Part shown: piece after piece, positions 45,836 through 57,512 of the stretch | Numbering within the stretch: position 1 is the first letter of the stretch | How the letters are laid out: each line of letters starts with the position of its first letter | DNA from: Epiperipatus broadwayi | Lineage: Eukaryota; Onychophora; Udeonychophora; Euonychophora; Peripatidae | Assembly: GCA_028023455.1 (NCBI GenBank) | Contig: JAQFVV010006215.1 | Span: 8,821,950 to 8,885,949, forward strand | Length of the DNA: 64,000 nt | Reading direction: 5' to 3' | Program-made: the position numbers and the translations under genes | The notes under the pieces: generated by a model | Databases searched by the model: none | What the model was told of the DNA's origin: nothing | Seen by the model: only the letters and a program-made list of their open reading frames with translations

Positions 45836-46160
45836 TAACCCTTTTCCCGCGCTCGACGAGACTCCTCGTCGACATCTAAAATCACTCTAACTCAGTTCGT
45901 TTTCATACGATAAAATTCGTTAAATACGTATTGAATTCGTTTTTAAAAGTTCTGTACGATGGTGACATCTTCCGATTTATTTTAGAAGTAAAAAATAAAA
46001 AAAAACGCATTTAAACCTAAACAAAGAAGGAACATTATTTGTGATTGGTTCTTAGCATGCTCTCAGCCGAAAAAGACATTCTGATTGGCTGGAAAGAACA
46101 AAGAAACTGCCTGATCAAAGAAAATAAAGAAAAACGCTGAGATTTTCATTTCGAATACGA
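45836..46160 (+). mobile_element. Possible piggyBac-type terminus, CpG-rich
   Basis: TTAACCCTTTTCCCGCGC is followed at once by a perfect hairpin, TCGACGAG-ACTC-CTCGTCGA. A TTAA target followed by CCC/CCT and a subterminal GACGAG...CTCGTC palindrome are known features of piggyBac/Looper-type ends. CpG density stays high to about 46160. I found no matching opposite end within several kilobases, so it may be a solo or truncated end. Two inverted CCAAT boxes (GATTGGTTC near 46042, GATTGGCTGG near 46083) also allow a promoter reading. Confidence 0.35.
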
Positions 46161-46747
46161 TTTAAATTATTATTAAATAATATTTATGGAAATTAAACAT
46201 AATTTTCAGAGAGAATAATAAAAAAACAAAATTATTTTCGAAAAATATTGAAGATTTAAGTAAATATATTGAAGATGTAGTAAAAAGAAATATTTACTTT
46301 TCTATAACGTAAAAGTCGATCTTTTTGTTTACATTATAACTTTTATGTTGCCGATATAGAATATCTTAGAATAAATAAATAGCAATTTATTTTTGAAAGA
46401 ACTTTCGTTTTCTTCATGACCTGAAAAATTAATTATATACTTTTTATAAACGTATCTGAGTTGAATTTAATATTATAGGCGAATATGTTTTAACAATAGG
46501 CTTTGTCTTCAGTTTGTGAGTTGGCCAATTAAAAGATTTGATTTTTACCTCATACAACCAATGATTTAATTAGCGGTTTAAGGGTACAGTAGCTGTTTTA
46601 ATGAGGTTTTGTTGTAGAAATGAGAAATTATATAGTTTTAAAAACTTTGTTTCAAAAAATAAAATTTTACAAAATTGCTATGCTGATAAAATAATTAAGT
46701 GTATTTTATTAAAAAGAATATGTAACTGTGGTGAGAATCACTTATAA
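46161..46747. other. AT-rich DNA, nothing recognised
   Basis: No supported feature. Confidence 0.45.
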
Positions 46748-46761
46748 AAATGTTAGTACAA
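46748..46761. repeat. Left target-site duplication of SINE
   Basis: AAATGTTAGTACAA, repeated exactly at 46856-46869. Confidence 0.85.
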
Positions 46762-46855
46762 GTCAAGCGTTGGTGGCCGAGTGGCTAGCATAGCTGCCAT
46801 ACAAGCAATTGTTCCGGGATTCACTTCCCGGCCGACGCTTTGACACATAAAAAAG
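46762..46855 (+). mobile_element. tRNA-like SINE with perfect 14-bp TSD
   Basis: The 94-bp element reads GTCAAGCGTTGGTGGCCGAG, GGCTAGCATAGCTGCC, ATACAAGCAA, GGGATTCACTTCCCGG and CCGACGCTTTGACACATA plus an A-run. The extended stem GTCAAGCGTTGG with CCGACGCTTTGAC is best preserved here, and the T arm (CCGGG/CCCGG) pairs well. The anticodon loop has changed from TTCCAA to ATACAA, so glycine identity is lost. A perfect 14-bp duplication makes this probably one of the younger copies. Confidence 0.88.
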
Positions 46856-46869
46856 AAATGTTAGTACAA
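46856..46869. repeat. Right target-site duplication of SINE
   Basis: Exact repeat of 46748-46761. Confidence 0.85.
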
Positions 46870-49800
46870 AAGAAAAATATGATTATATTTTTTTACTTTT
46901 TAAATTGTCTTCTGATAAGTGTTTAAATAAGTTTATAATATTTTTGATAATAAGAGAATATTAGGGAGAAAGAATATTTCTTTAGAAAATGTATTTAATA
47001 GTTTAAAAAAAAGAATTAACAGGGATATTACTCTTAAGATGTTTATATTTTGCCTTGTTTTTGTAAGAAATTAATTTTAAAAAAGTCTGAAAGCTCATAA
47101 AAATAAAATAATATATATATATATATTCGTTCTGCATTATATATTCACTAAACAAAATGTATGTCATAAGATGTGATTTGAGCAAGCTAAGATTGTCTTC
47201 TTTTTGAGAATAATGAAGAAAAGAAAAATGAAAGTATTTCTTTTAATAACGACTTAAGACTTTGAAGCCATTAACAAAATTAAAAGTTCTTTTGTTATTG
47301 TAAAGAATTTGAATTGTAGGAAAGTATGATAATATCTGGGGTTGTATTGTGTAATTTTAAACAGAAAAGCCTGACAAGATAATCAGTGACTGTAAATTTT
47401 TAATTAATCTTTGGTTGCGATTTAATTGTAAATTAGTCTAGTTGGTTTATTATACTGACTAATTTAGCTTCTGTCATTGATACTAGATATATAATTAAAT
47501 AGTTTACCTGTTTAGAGGATACATAATAGTCAATCACCAAAAATGACAGATTGAGTTTTAATCTAGGAATCTTTACTTTTAAAGTTCATTACTCTATCAA
47601 AGTTCTAAACTATAACCAAAGACTGGAAATATTATGACATCTTTTATTTTTTCTGAAATATTTCAAATGATTTAGAGCAAAAACAAGTGCTAAAAAAAAT
47701 AATAATAATAATATAAGAATGAATACTTTGTTAAAAATCTGTATGCTTTAATTTATTTTTGAATATAATCTAAAGGATTCACAATAAAATAAAATAATGT
47801 ATGTTTAATATTGTAATTGACAGTATTATATGATAGATAATATCACATGATTCTATCACATGACTACAGCTTACACATTACTATTCCAATAGCATACAAT
47901 TTTTATTTTCTCACAAATATGCCACCTATTGTAAGCTTTAGAAACTAAAGTTGCTAGATGATATGACAGCAACTGCATATGGATTTATTAAACATTATCA
48001 TCTGATATATATTACTTACTACTGCTTACAATATAATTGGTATAGTTGCAGTGAATGATAAAATAATATCGATATCTGACAATATATGCATACAAAATAA
48101 CAGGGTAAACAAATCAAATAAAATGATACATAAATCAATATATTTGACATTACTATGAAAAAGTAAAAATAATATGATATGGTAATGTGAGTATAGTAAT
48201 TTATTCATATTGATATCACTTTATAATTACAGGATAACCATTTTATTCTCAAGATTTGAATTATAAATGCATCTATGAAAGTCACTCAATTTGTTCATGT
48301 ATAATTATGGTACTAGGGTCAGGTTTATTTAACTAAGCAACTCATTGTCCTTGGGTCCAAAACTTTAGTATAGTTAAAATTTCAAGCTATTAACATTATA
48401 GCATAATGATGACTAAAGGTAGTTCCTGAGTACCTATAGTGAAGGTAGTGTCTTTTCCTGAGGGTGGTAAATTGCTAAAGTCTTTTTAGAGTATATATAT
48501 ATAGCATTACAGTCTAGTATCCATTGTTACTGATGTTTAAATGGATGATTCTGAAGCTGAATGATGTTACTTTGATTAATTACTACTGTAAAACTTATAC
48601 ACTGCATTTGTAAACTGGAGAAGTTTGTGTGTTAGTCTCTTTGATATAATTTTTGGAATTGTATTGTAGAAATATCTATCAGCAGGATATACTTATAAAA
48701 AATGGAAAATAGTCAAAATGGCACAGTACTCTAGAATTCTGACATTATATCATTAGTATAGTTATCTGGAAATGTTTCTAACCTAATTTCTAAAAGTAAT
48801 TTGGACTTTAAAATAAATATCTTATAACAATTAGTGATAAAGTAATTTGACATCCATACACTCTGTTATTAAATTAATATGACTGTTTATGTTATTAAGA
48901 ACTGGAACTTGATTATGCAGTTCAAACAATTGAATCTGAAGCCTGCAGATAGATCTTAATGAAATGTCAAATTATGAAGAGATTGCTTAGAGTATTGATT
49001 GTAACATGAAAATATTTTGAATCATTTTTCAATTGAGAAAAATGAAAATTATTCCAATATATCTAACTAAAAAAACGTTTTCTTCTGTCTATCAAATTTA
49101 TGTTCAAACTTCCAAGTAATTGACATCATAATAAAAATCTTAAACATATATGTTTTTAAGCAGCATCCAATTTCTCTACGTGATCACTAATTAAATAGGT
49201 AATTTGTTTTTTTAATAATAGTTATATTCTATTTCCAATAATTCTTCAAATTATTTCAATTATACTTTTTTTTTATGAAAAAGAAAGATTATTTTTAATT
49301 TAAAAAGGATTTTTTTTATTTATTTATTTTCATTTATATATATATTAAATATTGATTAATAAACTAATATTTCTTATGCTATAATAAAAATAACTTTTGC
49401 AATGTAAATACAAATTTAGATTTTATTGTTTACTGGATATATCGTATATTGTAAAAAAAAAAAAAAAAGTTAAAGAAATTATATAAACGATAATGGAGTT
49501 TTTATATAAATGTTATATAAGGTACGGCGGCGTAATTTGTTGTAGCTTTTAATTCGGTACATTTGTTTTAAATATTAAAATAACTTGTTACAACATTAAG
49601 TGCATAAACAATAAAAACAAACAATTTTCTGTAAGCTTACGCATAAACATTCTCAGACATTATTATTATTGTTGTTTTCGTTGTTATTATTATTACTATT
49701 ATTATTATTAAGAGCTGTCAGAATTCAAGTGGTAATAAGATCAACAGGCCATCTAATGTTTATTTTTTTTGGTTGTTTAGCATTCATTATTGTAATAATG

Positions 49801-51100
49801 CAATCACTTACTTTATTTCTATTTTTTATTACCAAACTGTATATATATATATAAATAAATGATTTACATTTCAGGGCTGAAACTGAAAGACTAGCATAAA
49901 ATATCATAGTACTTTTGCATTAGGCATTTCTCCTCTTAATTGTGTCTCAAATTATATGTTGTGTTTTATATTTTGCATAAGTAATAGTTTGTTGTTTATT
50001 TACAAGGCTATTAATTATATCTGTCTTTGTAAATTACAATATAAGTAGATTTGAATGATGTTTGTATGGACAACTCCATTGATTTAAATGTTATGCTTGA
50101 TGGTCAGTTTAAACCATGCTTACAAAAATTTGTAAGTGAATGAAAGTGATTTTATTTTTATTCATTATATCATAGCTTTGTTATTTGAGGGCATTTCATT
50201 AAATTTCACTATACTTTTACATGAGGAGATTATTTCTCTAGTTATATGCCAAGTAATATGTACTATTTCATTTGTCTTTTGTATATATATATGTGTTGTG
50301 TATATGTACTTAATTAATTGACTACTCACTTGATAAATATCTGTAAGCCATCAAATTTTTCAGAACTGCTATTCTCTTATCTAAATCTTTAAACATGAGT
50401 TGTCATCTTGAGAAAAATGTTCCAGATTAATATCTCTCACTAACATGTATTTTATACACTGGAGAGTTTAAATATTCACATAATACTCAGAATTTGCATA
50501 TATATATTTTAATTACAATGCAGTTGATTTTGAAGTTTGAAAGTTTAAAGTATTGGACATACATAATGAGAATGCTCACCGACTTTTTAATATTTATATT
50601 TTGTAAAAGGCAGAATAATTTACGTCCACAATAAGACATTTTTTGAATCTCAAATATGATAATAAAATATCAGTATCAAACAAATCTTCTAGAGTTTCCA
50701 TGCACTTCCCTAAATCTTGATGCAATTCCTGAGTGTGAAACAAATCTAGAAAATTTTACTGGCTATATATTAGAGGGTGAATTTTGTGCAATTTAATATA
50801 GTTGTAAATTGGCAAACTCAAGACCTAGAAATTTATGTGTCATCATTTTGTTAAGAAAAAAAATGTAGGCAATTTAATAAATGTTGTACTCTGCATTGTT
50901 TAATAATGGAGAAATGCCAGACCCAAGATTAAAGATTCCAAGATCAAAGATCAATTCTTATACTTTTGATGTTTATTGTTTGTTTAGTGGAACTGTAAAG
51001 TTCAATCTATTACTTTTGTGTTAAAATAAATAAATAGTTGTATGGTTAATATGGGTTTCAGGAGTTCATAAAAAGCTAAAAGACTAGAAGTAAAAAAAAA
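46870..51100. other. AT-rich DNA, no gene seen
   Basis: More than 4 kb without a gene or repeat family I can support. A short CpG cluster (GGTACGGCGGCG near 49521) has no other promoter feature. Confidence 0.5.
49659..49709. repeat. (ATT)n-type trinucleotide microsatellite
   Basis: Interrupted ATT/TTG repeats. The short frames here are artefacts. Confidence 0.8.
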
Positions 51101-51239
51101 TTGAATCTCATTTTATGATCCCTACATTAGAATCGCTGTACCTAGCAAAACAGTGCCAAAGATATCTAAGAAGATACAGACCATATAATTATATATTTAC
51201 TTCAAAGGTAACAAAAAAAAATTCTCAATATGAAATACT

Positions 51240-51490
51240 TAGATAAAAAAATAAAGAAGTATCACTAATACCATTGAAAGAATTAAGGTTCTGAAGTGAA
51301 ACTGGGTTGGACATATTTCTAAAAAGATGATTACATAAGGATAGTTAAAATCTTAATAGAATTTCAAGAGATTGTAAAAGAACTAGAAATATACCATGTA
51401 TGAGGTAGATAAATAGATAAGAATATTTGTTGATGTAATGTGAAGAAGTTATGGATTGGAAAAACTGTATAAAACTTAGAGAGAACTTCA
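51240..51490 (+). pseudogene. C-terminal LINE remnant, (GAT)n-tailed family, copy 3
   Basis: Plus strand reads ERIKVLKWNWVGHISKKMIT (about 51275-51334), matching the widespread LKWRWAGH-like segment of RTE/jockey-type ORF2 C-termini. The following sequence, ATTTCAAGAGATTGTAAAAG (51361-51380), aligns with the minus-strand copy at 41440. Many stops. Confidence 0.6.
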
Positions 51491-51687
51491 TCATATAACG
51501 GATCCATGATAGTTATATATATATATAAATGAATAGAAAGTATGCTTCCAATGAATTATATAGTATAAATAAACTCTCAAAAAACAAATGATACTATCTA
51601 TCTATTAGCAATATGTTCTTATATATACTTGGTTTATTTATAATTATAAATTTATTTAAATGCATATTGATTACGTAAGTAATATTT

Positions 51688-51776
51688 ACTAAGGCTGTAA
51701 CCTCAAGAATATGCATGCAAAAATGCGATATTAGGGACCTCTACAGATCTTAACCACAAGCTTATGCTTTGGAAGA
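51688..51776 (+). repeat. Dispersed repeat family 4, copy 2
   Basis: AAAAATGCGATATTAGGGAC, then CTCTACAGATCTTAACCACA, then TGCTTTGGAAGAA match 31503-31592. The flanking 51777-51900 is also less AT-rich than average but has no partner in the window. Confidence 0.6.
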
Positions 51777-52562
51777 AAAGAGGGGAACCCAAGGGGAATC
51801 CTTCTTTACTTCAATCTACTTTCTATTTAAATAAGTGAGGTTGAAGCGGTTGGATCTGAGAGTGTGAAGCTATTCAATACTTCACTGATTAAGTCCAGGT
51901 TTCTTTATGTAATTTTAAATGAGCAATGAATTTGATCTATTGATTATATATATTCTAGAATAAATGATAAGAATTATCATTTAAATATTTAGAGGAATAA
52001 AGCAGATATTTAAACAATCTCTAATTATGATATGAAACTTTATTTATAATATCTGTAATTAGTAAATAACTCAGATTGTATGTACCTGAATAGATAATAA
52101 CTTAAACTTCCAATGAGTGAGTTTATTTATATTATATAACTCATTGGAAGCTTCAGCTACTTCTATATATACATATAATTAGAAACTTCTAGAAATATTA
52201 AAAGATAAAAGTTCAACAAGTCACAAATAAATAAATAAATTATACAAAATTCAGAATTTCAAAACTAGCCAAAATTTAAAATCTAAAACTTCACAATTAA
52301 TTGGTTTTAAGCCAAAGCAGACTTCACAATTGCAAAGGAATATAAATATATCACAAATATATAAATAGAATTGAAATGTAATCAAACATTATAGAAATTT
52401 TTTTAGTATATATGAGTGTTATATTTACAATCCTTTGTATTTGAGAACTCTGCCTTGGCAGTGACGCTAATTAGTTGTGAAATTTTAGTTTTTTTAAATG
52501 TTGATATTCTGAATTTATAATATTTAAACACAAATATAATTATATAGTTAGAGTTTAGATGT
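51777..52562. other. AT-rich DNA with one perfect 12-bp-arm hairpin
   Basis: CTTCCAATGAGT (52107-52118) pairs with ACTCATTGGAAG (52139-52150) around a 20-base AT loop. No poly-T follows to suggest a terminator. Nothing else recognised. Confidence 0.5.
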
Positions 52563-52992
52563 AATTATAAAGGATTTGAACACATCCTTTTAAGTTCCCT
52601 TCAGCTATCAACTCTATCTCATACAACTGATATACATGCCCCAAATGTGTGGAAAACATAAATGATATCCAATAAATGTATGTTGTGCTAAACCAGCACT
52701 CTTCAGTTGACTTAGATTATCATCTTCCACACACATATATAATAAGTGTTCATTTTATATTAAGATAGAAAATCTTGAAGACTGCCCACTAAAGTTTGAA
52801 GATTTTCTATTTTAATATAAATCAAGTACTAATTATATGGTAGATGATAATTTGGACTAGCTGATGAGGCCTGGTTCAGCATGAAATATGTAATTTTGTT
52901 TATATGTGTGTGGTCATGTGTATCAATTGTATCAGAGTGGATATTTGAAGAAAGTTTGAAGTCTGTGTTTAAATCCCTTATAATTCTGAATT
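52563..52992. mobile_element. Palindromic double copy of repeat family 2
   Basis: A plus-oriented family 2 unit (52563-52780) is followed head-to-head by a minus-oriented one (52795-52992). Arms pair over about 200 bp, from AATTATAAAGGATTTGAACA outside to GATAGAAAATCTTGAAG inside, around a ~14-base centre. Arms differ at many positions, so the arrangement is old, or the two units inserted separately. The frame 52881-53066 lies inside and is not a gene. Confidence 0.75.
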
Positions 52993-53546
52993 TAGTAAAT
53001 GGAATAAAGCACTCTCACCTCATCCTGTTAAAAAACAGCACTCTGACAACTAAGAATAAAAAATAGAATTAATCCACCTATTCAGAGTAAACTCTATATA
53101 TCTACTAGATAAAACATGGCATTAATAATTATTATAATATAATTAATTATTCAAAGTTGGAAACTATATCTTAATTTTAATAATCTTATTTTAATAACCA
53201 AATAAAAGGAAATTATAAATATTAAATTATGTGTGTATCATAAATCCATACATAGATGAATGAAGATATGCTTTTAAATAAAAATTAAATAAATACCAAC
53301 TACTTTATAATCATGTAAAAAATGCTAAAGCTGTTTTAGTTTTCTTTGGTCATAAAAATCATGTAACCTTAAATTTGCCTACAATTAGATTGAACTTCAA
53401 ATTTACCTACAATTCAGATTATACAAGAAGAATATAGCACGATGAAAAACAGCATTGAAAGAGAAATGTTAAAGGGGCAATTCTTTTAAATCAATTTAAA
53501 GATTCTATAATAAATATACAGTCTCCTGGAAATCACATGGCACCCA
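52993..53546. other. AT-rich DNA, nothing recognised
   Basis: No supported feature. Confidence 0.45.
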
Positions 53547-53659
53547 TTTTTTTCCCCATATGTCAAAGCATCGGCCAGGAAGTGAACCCAACAACTGTCT
53601 GCAAGCAACTACTTGCTTGCAAGGTGGCTGTGCTGACCTCTTGGCTACCAATGCTTGAC
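53547..53659 (-). mobile_element. tRNA-like SINE, long-variable-arm form
   Basis: Minus strand: GTCAAGCATTGGTAGCCAAG, GGTCAGCACAGCCACC, TTGCAAGCAAGTAG, an extra hairpin-like segment (TTGCTTGCAGACAG), then GGGTTCACTTCC and CCGATGCTTTGACATATG. It carries about 16 more bases between anticodon arm and B box than the glycine-like copies and perfect GTCAA/TTGAC end pairing. No clear target duplication. A minus-strand frame at 53563-53772 is unrelated. Confidence 0.75.
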
Positions 53660-53819
53660 CTGGCATGATTACACATAATGAACAATATTTTTATTAATGT
53701 TCTATATAAATATTGTTTATTTTTACTATTATTATGATTTAAGACTATTATATATATCATCATTTCTATCAATTTTCAATATACTACAGGATGATCTCTT
53801 CAACTTTAATATTGTTTCT

Positions 53820-54130
53820 TTGATTTTTGCCTCTCTTCCCCACAGTACCCAAGAAAACTTTCTTATTTTATATTTATCTGTCTCACATAAGGTATCCTTT
53901 TAAATGTCTTATACTATCTAGGCATGCAGTTTACAACTTCAACTGTTCATCTGTTATTTCTTCTAGAAATATTTTCAGCCTATTTTTTCTCTTAGTTTTT
54001 CAATTCATTCAATGAATACAGAGATACTTGTTTGTTTCCTCATCTAGGTATTTAGTTTTTGAATTCTTCTTTTGATTCCTATCATACATCTCTCCATATT
54101 TTATTGAATGGTATAATGTTTCTCAATTAC
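53820..54130 (-). pseudogene. C-terminal LINE remnant, (GAT)n-tailed family, copy 4
   Basis: The reverse complement of 53905-53970 (AACAGTTGAAGTTGTAAACT, then TAGTATAAGACATTTAAAAG) aligns base by base with the reverse complement of 41525-41590. The 54060-54125 section aligns with 41685-41755. Top-strand frames 53697-53903 and 53827-54015 are shadows. Heavily mutated. Confidence 0.55.
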
Positions 54131-54939
54131 TTTTCTTATAATTATCCATGTCTCAGATTAGTAAAACAATTATTTAATTCCTTCATTTTCAAAACAAAAA
54201 CATATTTTCTTTTAATATTAAATTATTTCTAACAAAAACATTTCATCCAAGTTTAACTCTATGATAAATTTTGTCCATTAGATTTACATCCATATTAATA
54301 ATATGATTAAGGCTTATGTAGTGCTTAGCATCTTTTATTCATGGTTATGAATATTTATTTTTTTCAGAGAAAATTTATCAAACATTACTTTAGTGTTGTT
54401 GTTTTTTTTAAAAAAATGTGTTTTTAATATTTATCTATAGTTCTACTTTCTTTTTTTTTCATCTAATAATTTTTATAACATTTCTTGAGATTTGGAGTAT
54501 AATATGTAAAAACCAGCACATTATATGAAAAATCTAAATGTCTTCAATAATTTCCACTTACTTATATTCCATCTGCTTTCCATTTTAATCCACAAAATAT
54601 TTATGGAAACTGCTGCAAAACATTGTGGAGATATGGAATCATTCTGTTACCTTTCTCAATGTTAATCTTAGTTTTACCATATAATCATTTCTATAGCATT
54701 CTAATGAATATTTTTGAGAATATGACAATATGTAGGATATATATTTTGAAGATTCAATGCTTTTAATCATTATACAAATGAATATAAAATGAAATGCCAT
54801 TTCATATCTAAAGCATAATAATAACTCATATTTAATTATCTTTCTTATAACTTCTCTCAATACTTTAAATCCAATTTGTTTCTTTGGAGGATTAGGATTC
54901 AAAGTTTACTACTGTAGGTAGTTAAGTATTTTGACACAA
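54131..54939. other. AT-rich DNA, nothing recognised
   Basis: No supported feature. Confidence 0.45.
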
Positions 54940-55090
54940 ATTCAAATCTTGAGAGGTAGGTAGGAGGTGGATGTGCTATGCCAGCACTCTAATAAAGGTG
55001 GGATTCAATCTTTGTTGTTAAAAGGAGATTGCTTTGATAACAGTTTAAAATTCTTGATTGTTATTGATATTGGGACTGTCTAAGTGTTAA
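54940..55090 (-). repeat. Dispersed repeat family 3, copy 3
   Basis: On the minus strand GTCCCAATATCAATAACAAT, then TTTAAACTGTTATCAAAGCA, then TTTTAACAACAAAG align to 23622-23705. It extends further, through CCACCTTTATTAGAGTGCTG, so it is the longest copy here. Confidence 0.65.
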
Positions 55091-56432
55091 CTGGTTTTTA
55101 AAGATATAGATGTATTATTTGACATTTGTTACTAAGAGGATAATATATATATAGTAGTATTTTAATCAGAATGGGATTACACTCCATACACATGTAGTGT
55201 AATGTTGTTTTTAATACCTCAAATTTGTTTTGTTGTGTATGAAAAATACTCTCAAACCAAATCACAAGACAGAAAATTTGAAAGATAAGACTGGCCAAAA
55301 CATCTTTGCATCAAAATTTTTTTACATAGGCCAATTTAAAGCATCTTGAAATAATAAAATGAAGATGGTCCATTAATAACTTTACATCCATTACTTTATT
55401 CTATTAACAATTGCAAAATCTTTCAATTTACTGCCAATTTTTTCTTTGTATTATACTTTAAATGTTATAGAATATATGTTATATTTTCAATTTTCTGTTT
55501 ATAACAGAAAGATTTGATATGTACGCTATATGATAGTGAAATCATAATAAAACAATTGCTTTAATTTAATACTACTTATAATAATTATATATTACATTCA
55601 GTGAATTAGGGATTTTTGCAGATTCTGGTAACTGCTAGTAAATCACATGACTTAAATAAAATAATTCTTGACATCCAAATACTTAGTTAAATAATGAATA
55701 AAAATAAACAGAAGGATAACTTAATTTGAAGCGTTTATTTTATAAGGAATAGTGCTTTTATATCTGCAATCTACTTTTAAATCTGAGTGTAACCTAAAAT
55801 TTCAAACAGCAATGGGTGTTATTTGGGGTATTCTAATTAAACTTCCAATTATGGATCAACAAATAAGTATTTATTAATCATTATTTCAATAATAAAACAA
55901 GATATAAAACCATAAAATGCCTTAGCCAAATAGAAGTTTACAAACTAAATGAATAATATTTTCAATTTAATTTCTTATCTGTATAGGTATATTACAAAAA
56001 TTATTTAAACATGTTTTACTTTTTTCAAACTGTAGATTTGTTATTTATAAAAATAATTCTCAATCACTTTTTTGTATTGATATTTGCAAACAATGGAGAT
56101 TAAAGTATCATGTTCATGTAAAATATTTAAATCCAAGACAAAACTGCCATAATAGATTACTAAAGAAAACTTGTTTAGTCTTAAGATTGTCAATTAGTAA
56201 TTAATAGTTTCCTAGCAACATCAGAAGTTAAATTGCCTGTAATTGTTTATGAAGATATAATTCATTTTTTTTTGTGTTTATATTCTAATAAATTCATGAA
56301 GAGATTTAATTTAATATATATATTATTTTCCTTATATATTTAATCTCATGCAATTTATTTATTTTCATACTTATAGTTTCAACTGTACAATAGACATTTT
56401 TGGAACTAATCTTTGTTGAAAAACACTGTCAT
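55091..56432. other. AT-rich DNA, nothing recognised
   Basis: No supported feature. Confidence 0.5.
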
Positions 56433-56518
56433 AATATTCTTTGAAGAAGACTATGGTTCAGTTGAAATTATAGCCAATATTCTTTGAAGAAGACTATGGT
56501 TCAGTTGAAATTATAGCC
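56433..56518 (+). repeat. Perfect 43-bp tandem duplication
   Basis: The 43 bp at 56433-56475 (starting AATATTCTTTGAAGAAGACT) are repeated without a mismatch at 56476-56518. Full identity implies a very recent local duplication, or an assembly or polymerase slip. Confidence 0.95.
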
Positions 56519-57402
56519 ACATAAATAAAAATCTATGTGGAAGTAAGTGTATAACTGGTTTATTATTTATACGTTTGTCCCGTTTCACTGAAAATAAAAC
56601 CTAACCAGAAAATAAGCCTTGTCATGATGTTTTAGGATGTTGATAATATAAGTCCTACCTCAAACATAACACCTAGTTAAGATTGTCAGCCTAATGGATG
56701 TATTTCATTCATCCATTGAAACACATGACTGGCATATTAAATTATAAGGTAATGAATATAATGTTCAAAATGTATATATATATATATATTACAACTAGCA
56801 TAAGAAAAGAAAAAAAATCATTTTGAAATAAAGTAATGAATTTATAAATAAATATAAATGTACATTTCTGTACTTGAATAAATGTTATCAAAATTATTTT
56901 GCAGACAGACTCGTAATTATTTATTTTAATAAACTTGCAAACACAATTTTACTTTTCGTTTATCAATGTATGATCATTCAGTCTGATATGACAATCTTTT
57001 TTATCAGACATGCAACCATATATATTGTAAATAAATCAACAATGATATACAAAAAAGCTGAAAGTTATTACTAGCAGATGATCTAAGTTTACAAATTAAT
57101 CAAGCTAGCTTAACATTTCATATATTATTTTAAATTAAATATTAATAATTTCAATAACATGTAAATTACTTTTAATATTCTATTCTCCTATATAATAAGA
57201 ATGTTCTGTGATATGATTATAATCCTAAATGTGACATATTGAAAATTAGTAAAAACGAATAAATGTAGATTTTTTGTATTTGAATAAATATAGATTTTTG
57301 CACTAAATAAATATATATTTTTGTATGTGAAAAAAAACATCCTCTGAAAATAAATCATAAGCTGTATTTTGGATCAACAATTAATACAAAACCTGGGTCT
57401 TA
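56519..57402. other. AT-rich DNA, nothing recognised
   Basis: Only short TA runs (56771-56789) and low-complexity frames. Confidence 0.5.
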
Positions 57403-57494
57403 GTCAAGTGTTGATGGCCTAGTGGTTAGCATAGCTGGCTTCCAAGCAGCTGACCTGGGTTCACTTCCTGATCAACGCATTTGACATATGAACC
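57403..57494 (+). mobile_element. Glycine-tRNA-like SINE followed by poly-C
   Basis: GTCAAGTGTTGATGGCCTAG, GGTTAGCATAGCTGGC, TTCCAAGCAG (TCC anticodon position), GGGTTCACTTCCTG, ATCAACGCATTTGACATATG. In place of the usual A-run there is AA followed by a run of C to about 57504. CCTGGGTCTTA (57392-57402) and CCCGGATCTTA (57502-57512) may be a diverged target duplication. Leader and trailer (GTCAA/TTGAC) still pair. Confidence 0.8.
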
Positions 57495-57512
57495 CCCCCC
57501 CCCCGGATCTTA

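Noticed and set aside
52107-52150. Rho-independent terminator-like hairpin
   Set aside because: The stem is perfect but AT-rich, no U-run follows, and the DNA is eukaryotic.
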